Part shown: positions 53,261 through 63,946 of the stretch, piece after piece
How positions within the stretch are numbered: position 1 is the first letter of the stretch
Layout of the letters: each line of letters begins with the position of its first letter
Assembly: GCA_037141055.1 (NCBI GenBank)
Contig: JBAXDH010000002.1
Location: 1 to 64,000, forward strand
Origin: CAIVAT01 sp037141055
GTDB taxonomy: Bacteria > Bacteroidota > Bacteroidia > Bacteroidales > FEN-979
DNA: 64,000 nt
Reading direction: 5' to 3'
The notes under the pieces: generated by a model
What the model was told of the DNA's origin: nothing
The model's database searches: none
Seen by the model: the letters and a program-made list of their open reading frames with translations, nothing else
Position numbers and translations under genes: made by a program

Positions 53261-54346
53261 CTAGTAAATTGAAACTTCCTTTTCCCCCGTTGATTTCGCA
53301 AAACCCCTGAACATCGCATTGGTGTTGAACGGCATTGAGATGTTGCCTTCCTTGTCCACGGCAATGATGCCGCCCTCGGCTTTCAGGTTCTTTAATTTCT
53401 CCATGACGACTATCTTTGCTGCTTCTTCCAGCGGCATACCCCGGTATTCCATCATTGCGGATATGTCGAATGCAACAACGTTCCTGATGAAATACTCGCC
53501 GTGCCCGGTGGCCGAAACAGCGCAGGTATTGTTGTTTGCATAGGTTCCGGCACCGATGATGGGAGAATCGCCAACGCGCCCGGCCAGTTTCCCTGTCATT
53601 CCCCCCGTTGATGTGGCGGCAGCCAGGTTGCCATTCTGGTCGAGAGCAACAGCGCCGACAGTGCCATGCTTTTCCTGTTCAGCCGGTTGCTTTTTGATCC
53701 CCGGTTGTGCGGCTGATTTCCATTTTTTCCATGCTTCCAGCCTTTCCGGGGTAATGAAATAAGACGGCTCCACCATTTGAAGGCCCGCTTTTTTTGCAAA
53801 ATCATCGGCCCCTTTGCCAACCAGCATCACATGACTGGTCGTTTCCATCACTTTCCTGGCAGACGTTACCGGGTTTTTAACGACAGTGACCCCGGCTACG
53901 GCCCCGGCCATGCCTGTTTTTCCATCCATGATGGCCGCATCCAGTTCCGCCTTGCCGTTTTCGTTGAGCACGGCGCCAATTCCTGCGTTGAACATCGGGC
54001 AATCTTCCATGAATTTAACGGTTGCTTCAACCGCATCCAGGCTGCTGCCTCCGCCGGCCAGTATCCTGGATCCCAGCTGCAGGGCTTCATTCAGCTTTTC
54101 AAGATATGCTTTCTCCTTTTCTTCGGGCATGCTTCCTTTTGCGGGCCCTCCGGCGCCGCCATGAATCACAATCGTCCATTTCTGGCCGGAGCTGGCCACA
54201 GGGGCAGCCATGTCGGCCGATGTCGCAATCACCGGATTTACCTGTGCCATCACCGGCAAATACTGCAGTAAACCTGCCGCGAGAATGCCAAGCAGCATAC
54301 AAAACCGGCGAACAATCAATTTTTGATACGTGTTGTGGTTTTTCAT
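53261..54346 (-). CDS. Exported isoaspartyl peptidase / L-asparaginase (Ntn hydrolase)
   Basis: The ATG at 54346 (MKNHNTYQ) is preferred to the ATG at 54373, which would overlap the TauE gene; it leaves 361 residues. A signal peptide ends near VMAQ. The nucleophile Thr sits in KHGTVGAVALD, where autocleavage makes the alpha and beta chains, followed by the STGGMTGKLAGRVGDSPIIGAG block. It cleaves isoaspartyl peptides or asparagine in the periplasm. Confidence 0.92.
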   Translation of the reverse strand: MKNHNTYQKLIVRRFCMLLGILAAGLLQYLPVMAQVNPVIATSADMAAPVASSGQKWTIVIHGGAGGPAKGSMPEEKEKAYLEKLNEALQLGSRILAGGGSSLDAVEATVKFMEDCPMFNAGIGAVLNENGKAELDAAIMDGKTGMAGAVAGVTVVKNPVTSARKVMETTSHVMLVGKGADDFAKKAGLQMVEPSYFITPERLEAWKKWKSAAQPGIKKQPAEQEKHGTVGAVALDQNGNLAAATSTGGMTGKLAGRVGDSPIIGAGTYANNNTCAVSATGHGEYFIRNVVAFDISAMMEYRGMPLEEAAKIVVMEKLKNLKAEGGIIAVDKEGNISMPFNTNAMFRGFAKSTGEKEVSIY

Positions 54347-54369
54347 ACGAAAATTTAAAGGGTTCTGGA

Positions 54370-55152
54370 TCATAAAATATGCTTGAGCAAGGCCGTAAAA
54401 TTAATCAATCCGCTGATTTGAAGGATGGTCATTACTACCGAAAACACGATGACTGCCCGGATAAATACCGATCCTTTTTTCACCGCAAGGTACGAAGCGA
54501 TCAAAGCCCCGATCATGCTTCCGATCGAGAGGATGATCCCGTAAAGGTAATTGACTTTCCCGTCGATGATAAATACAAGCAGGGCAAAGATCGCATAAAA
54601 AAAGACGATCAGGTTTTTTACCGCGTTGGCCTTCACCAGGTCGTACCCGATGCCAAGAACAAGCGCCATCAGCAGGAAGTAGCCCACCCCGACCTGGATA
54701 AACCCGCCATAGAAGCCAACCACGAAAAAAATTGCAAACTGCCACCATTTCAGGGTACCGCTGAGCAACCCCGGGTTCTCCTTCAGCCACTTGTCGGGCT
54801 TGTAGAACAGGAAAAACAGCATGACGACCATGGCCGCTGCCATCGCGATTTCGATTACGCGGGTGTTCACATCCACAGCCAGGTAAGCGCCCAGGATGGC
54901 ACCGATGGTTGCCGGTATCGCCAGCCACACAGGGCGAAGCTCGGTAAACATCTTTTGCCGGGTAAAACTGCTGACGGAAGACAGGGTTTGAAAAAAAATG
55001 CTGATCCTGTTGGTTCCGTTGGCAATATTGGCCGGCAAGCCAAGCAGGAGCAGCAATGAAAGACTGATCACGGAACCGCCTCCCGACAGGGTGTTGATGA
55101 ACCCGACGAAAATCCCGGCGATGATGATGACAATAACTTCTGTAACAGACAT
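54370..55152 (-). CDS. TauE/SafE-family membrane transporter
   Basis: 260 residues with seven to eight transmembrane helices. The N-terminal GFINTLSGGGSVISLSLLLLLG and the central GFYGGFIQVGVGYFLLMAL are the two repeated family motifs. TauE/SafE proteins export sulfite, sulfoacetate or related anions; here the substrate is unknown. It is upstream of the asparaginase-like gene with 23 bp between them. Confidence 0.9.
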   Translation of the reverse strand: MSVTEVIVIIIAGIFVGFINTLSGGGSVISLSLLLLLGLPANIANGTNRISIFFQTLSSVSSFTRQKMFTELRPVWLAIPATIGAILGAYLAVDVNTRVIEIAMAAAMVVMLFFLFYKPDKWLKENPGLLSGTLKWWQFAIFFVVGFYGGFIQVGVGYFLLMALVLGIGYDLVKANAVKNLIVFFYAIFALLVFIIDGKVNYLYGIILSIGSMIGALIASYLAVKKGSVFIRAVIVFSVVMTILQISGLINFTALLKHIL

Positions 55153-55168
55153 ATTAAAAAATAAAATT

Positions 55169-55190
55169 GTGAGTCGTGAGTGGTAGAGTC
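55169..55190. repeat. GTGAGTS-type heptamer repeat (second copy)
   Basis: GTGAGTC, GTGAGTG, GTAGAGTC in the 42 bp gap between the TauE and APC genes. Same family as 34647-34674, 20 kb away. Confidence 0.65.
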
Positions 55191-55194
55191 GTTC

Positions 55195-56949
<1,755 letters not shown>

Positions 56950-57010
56950 GTGGAAATTTTCGCTAAAGGTAATTTTTTTTCCAATGGGGCTGGTGTTGAA
57001 TGAGTAAACA

Positions 57011-57034
57011 GGCGGACAGGCGGGCGGGCGGACA
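57011..57034. repeat. Three-copy octamer array (GGCGGACA family)
   Basis: GGCGGACA, GGCGGGCG, GGCGGACA in the divergent gap between the APC permease and the NAD(P)-binding gene. Confidence 0.7.
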
Positions 57035-57071
57035 GGTCTGTTTTATTTGTAACTTCGTGCAAAATTTTCCT

Positions 57072-57689
57072 ATGAAAATTGCTGTATTTGGCGCCAGCGG
57101 AAGAACCGGTATTTTAATTGTTTACCAGGCGCTTAACCTGGGCCATAGCGTTACTGCTTTTGCCCGCCAGTCGTCGAAAGTCACGATTCAGCACAAAAAC
57201 CTCCGGGTGATCGAGGGCGATGTATTGGATTTTGAGAATGTGAAAACGGCTGTTGAAGGACAGGACGCGGTTTTATGTGCACTCGGCGTGGATAAAAATA
57301 AACCAGGCACCCTTTTGTCCGAGGGAACCCGGAATATCCTGAGAGCGATGGAATCGACGGGGGTAAAGCGGTTTATCTGCATGTCGTCGGCGGGCATCCT
57401 TGGAAATGACGCCGGTTTCTGGTTCGGAAAAGTATTCATGCCTTTGTTCCTGAAGCATGTTTTTGAAGATAAAAAACGTCAGGCAGAGGTGGTCAGGGAA
57501 AGCAACGCCGAATGGGTGATCATTCGCCCGACCGGTCTTACCGATGCACCAAAAACCAACACGTACAAAATAAACCTTGAAATTCCCACCTCAAGGAGCA
57601 TCCCCCGGGCAGATGTGGCGGATTTCATGCTCAAACTGCTTGTCGACAAAAAATATGACGGGAAAATGCCTGCACTTTCAAGTTCATGA
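57072..57689 (+). CDS. NAD(P)-binding NmrA/SDR-like protein
   Basis: The ATG at 57072 starts at MKIAVFGASGRTG, the dinucleotide-binding GxxGxxG; the longer frame runs back through the octamer array. 205 residues, with the atypical SDR marks VIEGDVLD, CMSSAGILG and VIIRPTGLTD. Such proteins include flavin/biliverdin reductase-like and quinone-linked enzymes. No close functional hint. Converges on the second SDR gene with 22 bp between stops. Confidence 0.85.
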   Translation: MKIAVFGASGRTGILIVYQALNLGHSVTAFARQSSKVTIQHKNLRVIEGDVLDFENVKTAVEGQDAVLCALGVDKNKPGTLLSEGTRNILRAMESTGVKRFICMSSAGILGNDAGFWFGKVFMPLFLKHVFEDKKRQAEVVRESNAEWVIIRPTGLTDAPKTNTYKINLEIPTSRSIPRADVADFMLKLLVDKKYDGKMPALSSS

Positions 57690-57711
57690 GGTGCAGAATG
57701 GATCGTACTCT

Positions 57712-58497
57712 CTAAAGCATTTTATCACACAGGTCGTACAACTGATCAATTGCCGCAGGTTCTTTACAGAAGCCGCATGCCACCGGTTTCAGGTGTTCGT
57801 AATAGTTCCCGGAAACATTTCTGACTTCATCTGAAAGTGCCAGGTAAAGCGGTGTTGCGGCTCCCTCCGCCGGGGATTCGGAGCCGCCGAATCCAAAGGC
57901 GTTGCTGAGTTTTGAATTCACATCGCCCGGATGGCAGGAATTTACGGTGATGCCGTATGGTTTCAGCCGGGTGGCGAATGCAGCAGATAGCATCCTGTTC
58001 GCCTGCTTCGCCTGCCTGTATGCCACATCGTTGTCATACGGCCGGGTTTTAAATTCCGGATCGACAGTGTTCATCCCCCCTGCCCAGTAACTGGAAACAT
58101 TCACAATTCTGGCATTCGCCTGGCCTCCCATGAATGGATGAAAATACCTCATCATCCAAAAATATCCCAGGACATTGGTAGCCCATTGTACTTCGATCCC
58201 TTCCGTGGTTTCGGCCCTCCGGCGGGGTGCCGTCGCAGCGTTGTTAACCAGCAGGTGCAGCGGCCCATCCCATCTCCGGCTGAATTCCCGGATTTGAGAA
58301 TGAAGGCCAAGATCAACAACTTCATAAAAAATTTCCGGGTTGGATGTCCGGTGTATCAGCGCGGCTTGCGTCTTTTCAAGCAGGGACCTGTCCCGGCCGG
58401 CCAGCGTAACCCGGTATCCTGCCGCTGCGACTCCCGCGGCAATGGCCTGTCCGATGGCTCCATATGCACCGGTAACGATTGCAGTTTTCCTGTTCAT
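57712..58497 (-). CDS. SDR-family protein (retinol-dehydrogenase-like)
   Basis: 261 residues from the ATG at 58497; a GTG at 58503 is possible. Cofactor motif TGAYGAIG (residues 9-16), NNAAT (the NNAG position), VNVSSYWAG with catalytic Ser, and a Tyr-x-x-x-Lys at YRQAK. The overall pattern matches the mammalian RDH11-like group of bacterial SDRs. Substrate unknown. The upstream gap holds a long imperfect hairpin. Confidence 0.85.
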   Translation of the reverse strand: MNRKTAIVTGAYGAIGQAIAAGVAAAGYRVTLAGRDRSLLEKTQAALIHRTSNPEIFYEVVDLGLHSQIREFSRRWDGPLHLLVNNAATAPRRRAETTEGIEVQWATNVLGYFWMMRYFHPFMGGQANARIVNVSSYWAGGMNTVDPEFKTRPYDNDVAYRQAKQANRMLSAAFATRLKPYGITVNSCHPGDVNSKLSNAFGFGGSESPAEGAATPLYLALSDEVRNVSGNYYEHLKPVACGFCKEPAAIDQLYDLCDKML

Positions 58498-58595
58498 ATT
58501 CACCGCTTTAGATATTCCCCAAAGTTACAGACAACTTTTTTGATTAAAAAAGTATCTTTACAATGAATCTTGGCAGGTTTGCAATCGCAAAGCTG

Positions 58596-58675
58596 CTTAG
58601 ATTCAGTTATACTGAGCGTTTGAGTTTGCTTTTCTTTGCAAACTCAAGTAGCCGAAGTATATAATGGATTCTTAA
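58596..58675. repeat. About 80 bp imperfect palindrome before a T9SS gene
   Basis: The core is a perfect 10 bp stem TTGAGTTTGC (58620-58629) / GCAAACTCAA (58638-58647) with an 8 nt loop. Outer arms CTTAGATTCAGTTATACT and AGTATATAATGGATTCTTAA are also roughly complementary. It could be a small mobile-element remnant (MITE-like) or a structured leader for the gene at 58686. Confidence 0.6.
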
Positions 58676-58685
58676 ATTTACGGCA

Positions 58686-61193
58686 ATGAAAAAAATACAC
58701 CTGCTGATTATCTGTCTCGGTTGCTTTTGCCTGGCACAAGGCCAGCCGGCATCATTCGTTCCCCATGGTGCAGGAGGCGGAGGTGCCCTGTTTTTCCCTT
58801 CGATCAACCCGGCGAATGATGATGAATTCTACATCAGCTGCGACATGAGTGAACTGTTTCACTCCGTTGATTTCGGTAATTCCTACAGCCAGGTTCCGTT
58901 TTCAAAACTCCAGGTTTTCAACACCTCTACCTGGGAATTCACCATGAATCCTTCCATTGCCTATTCCATTCACAACGACGGAAACCAGGGTTATCCCGTT
59001 AAAACCATCGACGGAGGCAATTCGTGGTCCATGCTTCCCGGGTATGATCCAAATCTTGGCCAGGTATACACGATCCGCGCCAATTACGACAATCCGGGCC
59101 AGTTCATCATGGGTTATTACGGCGACCTGGTGATTTCCGGTGACGGGGGAGTAACCTGCACGCTCATCAAACATGCCGCCAACATGGGTGCCGGCATCAT
59201 CCTGGGCGGGGTGGTCTATGACGGCAGTAACATCTATATCGGGACAAATGAAGGAATTTTTCACTCCGGGAACAGTGGCGGTTCATTCTCCCTGATTCCA
59301 ATGACGGGGATTCCGGCCGGGCAGGTAATCTGGAACTTCACTGGCGCCAGGGTGGGCGGCACCCTGCGGTTTTACTGCATTTCGGGCAATATTGGCGACA
59401 CCTACAACGGACTGATGCCCTGGGATTATTACAATTTTGCAAAAGGAGTGTATTCCATGGATAATGCCTCCGGCGCATGGGTGCCCAAAATGGCCGGCAT
59501 TGATTTTGCCAACGATTTTATCATGTATGCCGGCATGGCAAAAACCAGTATCAGTACGATTTACCTGGCTGGCAATGATCATGCATTGAATGCGCCCCTC
59601 GTTTACAAATCAACCGATGCCGGGATTACCTGGGTGAAGGTATTCAAAAGCACCGGCAATCAGAATATTGCAACAGGCTGGTGCGGTTATGGTGGCGACA
59701 AAAACTGGAGCTGGGCGGAAACATGCTTCGGGATCACGGTTGCGCCGGCAAATCCGGAAAAAGTTGTGTTTGGTGATTTCGGCTTCGTACACAAAACAAC
59801 CAACGGAGGTGATTCATGGCAGCAGGCTTATGTAAGCACAGCGGACCAGCACCCGGCCGGCCAGTCTACGCCGGTCAAACTGCCGTATCACAGCATCGGG
59901 CTTGAGAATACCACGTGCTGGCAGGTTTACTGGGTTTCGCCCGCCAATATATTCGCTGCATTTTCCGATATCGGCGGTATCCGCAGCGCCGACAGCGGCC
60001 TGACCTGGGGGTTCAATTACACCGGTTTCTCCGTCAATTCGCTTTACCGGATCGCGGGATTGCCCGACGGAACCATTTTTGCCGCAACTTCACGCATTCA
60101 TGACCTCTACCAGAGCACCCGCCTGCGCGATGCGCTGCTCGACGTTTCCGATGCATCCGGAAACATTTATTATTCCAAGGATGGCGGTTCCAGCTGGGCT
60201 TTACTGCATGCCTTCGGGCACCCGGTCTTCTGGATAAAACCCGATCCGGGCAACCCGGACAGGATGTATGCAAGTGTGGTTCATTATGGCGGCGGCGGCG
60301 CTTCCAGCCAGGGCGGAATCTGGATGACCGACAACCTGCAATCGCTGGGTTCCTCCTCCTGGACGCACCTGCCTGCTCCTCCGCGCACCGAAGGGCATCC
60401 TGCCTCCATCGAAGTTCTGGCCGACGGAAAAATGGTCTGTACATTCTCAGGGAGGATCAACCCGGCCGGATCTTTCACCCCCAGCTCCGGCGTTTTCATG
60501 TACGATCCTGCCGCAGGATCATGGACGGATGTGAGTGACCCGAACATGTACTACTGGACCAAAGACATCATCATCGACCCCTCCGACCCGGTTCAGAATA
60601 CCTGGTACGCCGGTGTTTTCAGCGGATGGGGTGGTGCGCCGAACGGGAAAGGCGGACTTTATAAAACAACGAACCGCGGGGCGTCGTGGGTAAAATTAAC
60701 CGGCAGCCAGTTCGACCGTGTCACTTCCCTGACATTCAATCCGCAAACACTTTCGCAGGGATATCTCACCACGGAAACACAGGGCCTTTGGGCAAGTATG
60801 AACATGAATGCCGCCATCCCGGCCTGGACCCTTGTCGAAAGCTACCCATTCAGGCAACCCGAGCGGGTATTTTTCAACCCGTTCAATGCCAATGAAATGT
60901 GGGTCACAAGTTTTGGCAATGGAATGAAGTCGGGGTTAATGAATTCTACGTTCATCGACGAAAAGTCACCTGCCAATGCCGGATTTTCCGTTATTCCAAA
61001 TCCGTTTTCAGAGGAATTCCTGGTAAAAGCAAAAACTTCGGGAAATTATTTCGAAGTGATAAACAGCCTCGGCATTCCGATGGAATCGGGAGTGATTGAA
61101 AACGGGTCAGCCATGGTTTCAACCTCCCGATGGCCGCATGGAGTATACCTGGTGCGAATTTCGGGGAAGACCGTGAAGGCAGTAAAATATTAG
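58686..61193 (+). CDS. T9SS-secreted GH74-like BNR propeller protein
   Basis: 835 residues. After the signal peptide (LAQGQ) the first domain starts GAGGGGALFFPSINPANDDEFYISCDM, like the GGGGxVxGxxxHP opening of GH74 propellers, with Asp-box/BNR units throughout (TIDGGNSW, STDAGITW, TTNGGDSW, SADSGLTW, STDGGxSW-type). The last 80 residues look like a T9SS domain (IPNPFSEEFLV ... VKAVKY), whose end is less canonical than the other cargo. It may be a xyloglucan- or glycan-active hydrolase or a binding propeller; no catalytic acid is assigned. Confidence 0.82.
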   Translation: MKKIHLLIICLGCFCLAQGQPASFVPHGAGGGGALFFPSINPANDDEFYISCDMSELFHSVDFGNSYSQVPFSKLQVFNTSTWEFTMNPSIAYSIHNDGNQGYPVKTIDGGNSWSMLPGYDPNLGQVYTIRANYDNPGQFIMGYYGDLVISGDGGVTCTLIKHAANMGAGIILGGVVYDGSNIYIGTNEGIFHSGNSGGSFSLIPMTGIPAGQVIWNFTGARVGGTLRFYCISGNIGDTYNGLMPWDYYNFAKGVYSMDNASGAWVPKMAGIDFANDFIMYAGMAKTSISTIYLAGNDHALNAPLVYKSTDAGITWVKVFKSTGNQNIATGWCGYGGDKNWSWAETCFGITVAPANPEKVVFGDFGFVHKTTNGGDSWQQAYVSTADQHPAGQSTPVKLPYHSIGLENTTCWQVYWVSPANIFAAFSDIGGIRSADSGLTWGFNYTGFSVNSLYRIAGLPDGTIFAATSRIHDLYQSTRLRDALLDVSDASGNIYYSKDGGSSWALLHAFGHPVFWIKPDPGNPDRMYASVVHYGGGGASSQGGIWMTDNLQSLGSSSWTHLPAPPRTEGHPASIEVLADGKMVCTFSGRINPAGSFTPSSGVFMYDPAAGSWTDVSDPNMYYWTKDIIIDPSDPVQNTWYAGVFSGWGGAPNGKGGLYKTTNRGASWVKLTGSQFDRVTSLTFNPQTLSQGYLTTETQGLWASMNMNAAIPAWTLVESYPFRQPERVFFNPFNANEMWVTSFGNGMKSGLMNSTFIDEKSPANAGFSVIPNPFSEEFLVKAKTSGNYFEVINSLGIPMESGVIENGSAMVSTSRWPHGVYLVRISGKTVKAVKY

Positions 61194-61270
61194 CCGATCC
61201 GGTTTATTTGAATTTTCCGGAGCCTGATAATTTCGTACCTTGCAGCATTAACCATTAAACCGGTTCTGCC

Positions 61271-61660
61271 ATGAAAACAAGCATCAAAATTTTCCATTGG
61301 ATTCCCAGAATATTCTGCATCCTGGCTATTTTATTCGTCAGTTTGTTTGCCCTGGATTCATTCGCCCCCGGAATACCGCTCTGGCAGCAGATCGGGGGAT
61401 TTTTCATGCACCTCATCCCGACATTCGTACTCATCCTTTTCCTGATCGTGGCCTGGAAGTGGGAACTGATCGGAGGAATTATGTATGTGATCATCGGCCT
61501 GGGATTGCTGCCGTTTGTTTACATGATGAACTACCAGATGAATCATTCTATATGGATGAGCCTGAGCGTGGTGCTCATGATCAATTTCCCGTTTGTCATG
61601 GCTGGAATCCTGTTCATTCTCAGTCACTTTCTTAAACGGAAAAACGCCAAAGTCTCCTGA
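61271..61660 (+). CDS. Small four-TM membrane protein of unknown function
   Basis: 129 residues with four hydrophobic segments (about 12-32, 44-62, 66-86, 96-120) and a basic C-terminus (KRKNAKVS). The pattern WIPRIFCILAILFVSLFALD and WKWELIGGIMY is common in a Bacteroidota family of uncharacterised membrane proteins. A TTG / TACCTTG pair (about 61208 and 61237) upstream resembles a promoter. Converges on dxs with 4 bp between stops. Function unknown. Confidence 0.7.
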   Translation: MKTSIKIFHWIPRIFCILAILFVSLFALDSFAPGIPLWQQIGGFFMHLIPTFVLILFLIVAWKWELIGGIMYVIIGLGLLPFVYMMNYQMNHSIWMSLSVVLMINFPFVMAGILFILSHFLKRKNAKVS

Positions 61661-61664
61661 AGTA

Positions 61665-63584
61665 TTATTCAGCGGTTTCTGCCCCGGCTGACAAGACTTT
61701 CAACACTGCGTCAACAATTCCCCCGGCATCGAACCCGCATTCATGATGCAGTTCTGCGACAGATCCCTGTTCGATAAAAAGATCAGGCACGCCGAGACGC
61801 TGTACCTGGGCAGAATACCCGTTATCGGACATGAATTCAAGAATTGCTGAACCCATTCCTCCCATTACGGATCCATCTTCCACGGTGATGATCATGGTAA
61901 ATTTTCTGAATACTTCATGGAGCATCGGCTGGTCCAAAGGTTTCAGAAAGCGCAGGTCAAAATGTGCGACGGAATGGCCCGCCTTTTCCAGGATGGCACA
62001 TGCCTCGACCGCATAGTTTCCGACATGCCCGAGGCTGATGACCGCAATATCTTTGCCGTCGCATATCATTCTTCCCTTCCCGATTTCAAGGGGCATCATC
62101 GGCGTTTTCCATTGAGGCATGACGCCCCTCCCCTTCGGATACCTGATGGCAAACGGGCCCGCGTCTTTCAACTGCGCGGTGAACATCATGTTGCGAAGTT
62201 CTTCTTCGTTCATGGGAGAAGCCACAACGATGTTCGGAATGCAGCGAAGATAGGCAAGATCATAGGCCCCATGGTGCGTGGCTCCGTCTTCGCCCACCAG
62301 TCCCCCGCGATCGAGACAAAACACCACGTTAAGATTCTGCAGGACAACATCGTGAATCAGCTGGTCATACCCGCGCTGCATGAATGTGGAGTAAATGTTG
62401 CAGAATGGCACAAACCCCGAAGCAGCCATCCCGGCGCTGAATGTAACTGCATGCTGCTCGGCGATTCCGACGTCAAAAGTCCTGTCGGGCATTTTCACCA
62501 TCATCAGGTTAAGGGAACAGCCAGTTGACATGGCAGGGGTCACCCCGACAATCTTTGGATTAGCCTCGGCAAGTTCAATGATAGTGCGGCCAAAAACGGT
62601 CTGGTATTTCGGTGCCAGCCCGTGGCATTTATCCTCTTTGATCGTTCCTGTTGTTTTGTCGAACACACCGGGGGCGTGATAAACCGTCTGGTCCTTTTCG
62701 GCTTTTTCGAACCCCTTTCCCTTCACCGTGTGAATATGAAGCAGTTTAGGGCCTTTGATGACGTTCATATCCGTTAACAGCTTCACCAGCCTGATCACGT
62801 CATTCCCGTCCACGGGGCCGAAATACCGGAGGTTAAAGGCTTCGAAAAGATTGCCGCTTTTGAGCAGGGTGGTCTTTACGGCATTCCCCAGCTGTTTGAC
62901 AATGGCCCTGGAATTTTTACCATATTTTGTACCACCTCCCATCAGCAGCCAGATCTTGTCGCGAAGCTTGTTATAGGTACGGGATGTTACGATATCAGCA
63001 AGGTAATCCTTGATGGCCCCCACATTTTTGTCGATGGCGATCTGGTTGTCATTGAGGATTACCATGAGGTTGGCATTCGAAACCCCGGCATTGTTGAGGG
63101 CTTCCATGGCCATGCCGCCGGTCATCGCACCATCGCCGATAATGGCAACGTGATGTCGGTTGGTTTGCCCGCTCAGTTTGGCGGCCACCGCCATTCCCAG
63201 GGCTGCAGAGATGGATGTGGAAGAATGACCTACTCCGAATGCATCGTATTCGCTTTCCGACATCTTCGGAAATCCGCTGATTCCCTTGTGGGTGCGGATG
63301 GTTGCAAACCGTTCTTTTCTCCCCGTAAGAATTTTATGCGCATATGCCTGGTGCCCGACGTCCCAGATAATTTTGTCGAAAGGTGCATCGTACACGTAAT
63401 GCAGCGCAACGGCCAGTTCTACCGCGCCAAGGCTTGCCCCGAGATGGCCGGGGTTGACCGACATCACCTCAATGATAAACTGCCTGATCTCCTCACAAAG
63501 GGCAGGAAGTTCATCCAGTTTGAGTTTTCTGAGGTCCGACGGGTAGTTGATGCCTGTTAACAATGGTCCAGTAAGCGGAGTCAT
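61665..63584 (-). CDS. dxs: 1-deoxy-D-xylulose-5-phosphate synthase
   Basis: 639 residues, normal for Dxs. Thiamine-diphosphate site GDGAMTGGMAMEALNNAG and NDN, the conserved SVNPGHLGASLGAVELAVALHYV opening, and IAEQHAVTFSAGMA and DRGGLVGEDGATHHGAYD in the C half. First step of the MEP isoprenoid pathway: pyruvate plus glyceraldehyde-3-phosphate to DXP. It begins 9 bp after the SufT-like gene's stop, so the two are one transcript. Confidence 0.97.
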   Translation of the reverse strand: MTPLTGPLLTGINYPSDLRKLKLDELPALCEEIRQFIIEVMSVNPGHLGASLGAVELAVALHYVYDAPFDKIIWDVGHQAYAHKILTGRKERFATIRTHKGISGFPKMSESEYDAFGVGHSSTSISAALGMAVAAKLSGQTNRHHVAIIGDGAMTGGMAMEALNNAGVSNANLMVILNDNQIAIDKNVGAIKDYLADIVTSRTYNKLRDKIWLLMGGGTKYGKNSRAIVKQLGNAVKTTLLKSGNLFEAFNLRYFGPVDGNDVIRLVKLLTDMNVIKGPKLLHIHTVKGKGFEKAEKDQTVYHAPGVFDKTTGTIKEDKCHGLAPKYQTVFGRTIIELAEANPKIVGVTPAMSTGCSLNLMMVKMPDRTFDVGIAEQHAVTFSAGMAASGFVPFCNIYSTFMQRGYDQLIHDVVLQNLNVVFCLDRGGLVGEDGATHHGAYDLAYLRCIPNIVVASPMNEEELRNMMFTAQLKDAGPFAIRYPKGRGVMPQWKTPMMPLEIGKGRMICDGKDIAVISLGHVGNYAVEACAILEKAGHSVAHFDLRFLKPLDQPMLHEVFRKFTMIITVEDGSVMGGMGSAILEFMSDNGYSAQVQRLGVPDLFIEQGSVAELHHECGFDAGGIVDAVLKVLSAGAETAE

Positions 63585-63593
63585 GTTGTGGTT

Positions 63594-63926
63594 TTATAGT
63601 AAGCCAAGTTCCAGGAGCGCGGATTCCGAAAGCATATCCTTGTCCCAGGGAGGTTCGAAGGTGAGTTCAACTTTCACCTCACCGACACCCTCCACCATCT
63701 TGACCGATTCGCGTACCTGCATGGGCATATCTTCAGCCACGGGGCAGTTGGGCGTGGTGAGGGTCATCAGGATATTCACATCATTGGTTTGCTCATCTAT
63801 CTGCAGATTGTAGATCAATCCCATGTCATAAATGTTCACGGGGATTTCCGGGTCAAAAACCGACCTGAGTGCTGCGATGATTTTTGCCTCAAACGGGCTG
63901 TGATGAACTTGATTGCTGGATTCCAC
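63594..63926 (-). CDS. MIP18/DUF59-family Fe-S assembly protein (SufT-like)
   Basis: An open frame starts at a TTG (63941), but a -7 box overlaps that codon, so the GTG at 63926 (110 residues) is a better start. The single domain has DPEIPVNIYDMGLIY and the Cys motif LTTPNCPVAE, as in SufT/PaaD-like proteins that help place Fe-S clusters. In this operon it may aid the Fe-S enzymes IspG and IspH of the same isoprenoid pathway, which are elsewhere. That link is inference. Confidence 0.88.
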   Translation of the reverse strand: MESSNQVHHSPFEAKIIAALRSVFDPEIPVNIYDMGLIYNLQIDEQTNDVNILMTLTTPNCPVAEDMPMQVRESVKMVEGVGEVKVELTFEPPWDKDMLSESALLELGLL

Positions 63927-63938
63927 GATTTTTTTTTG

Positions 63939-63946
63939 CAAAGATA
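63939..63946 (-). promoter_or_regulatory. -7 element (TATCTTTG) for the SufT-dxs operon
   Basis: Minus-strand TATCTTTG fits TAnnTTTG. It overlaps a TTG (63941) that could be taken as the start codon, which points to the GTG at 63926 as the real one, with a leader of only a few nucleotides. Bases 63947-64000 show no supportable gene. Confidence 0.4.
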
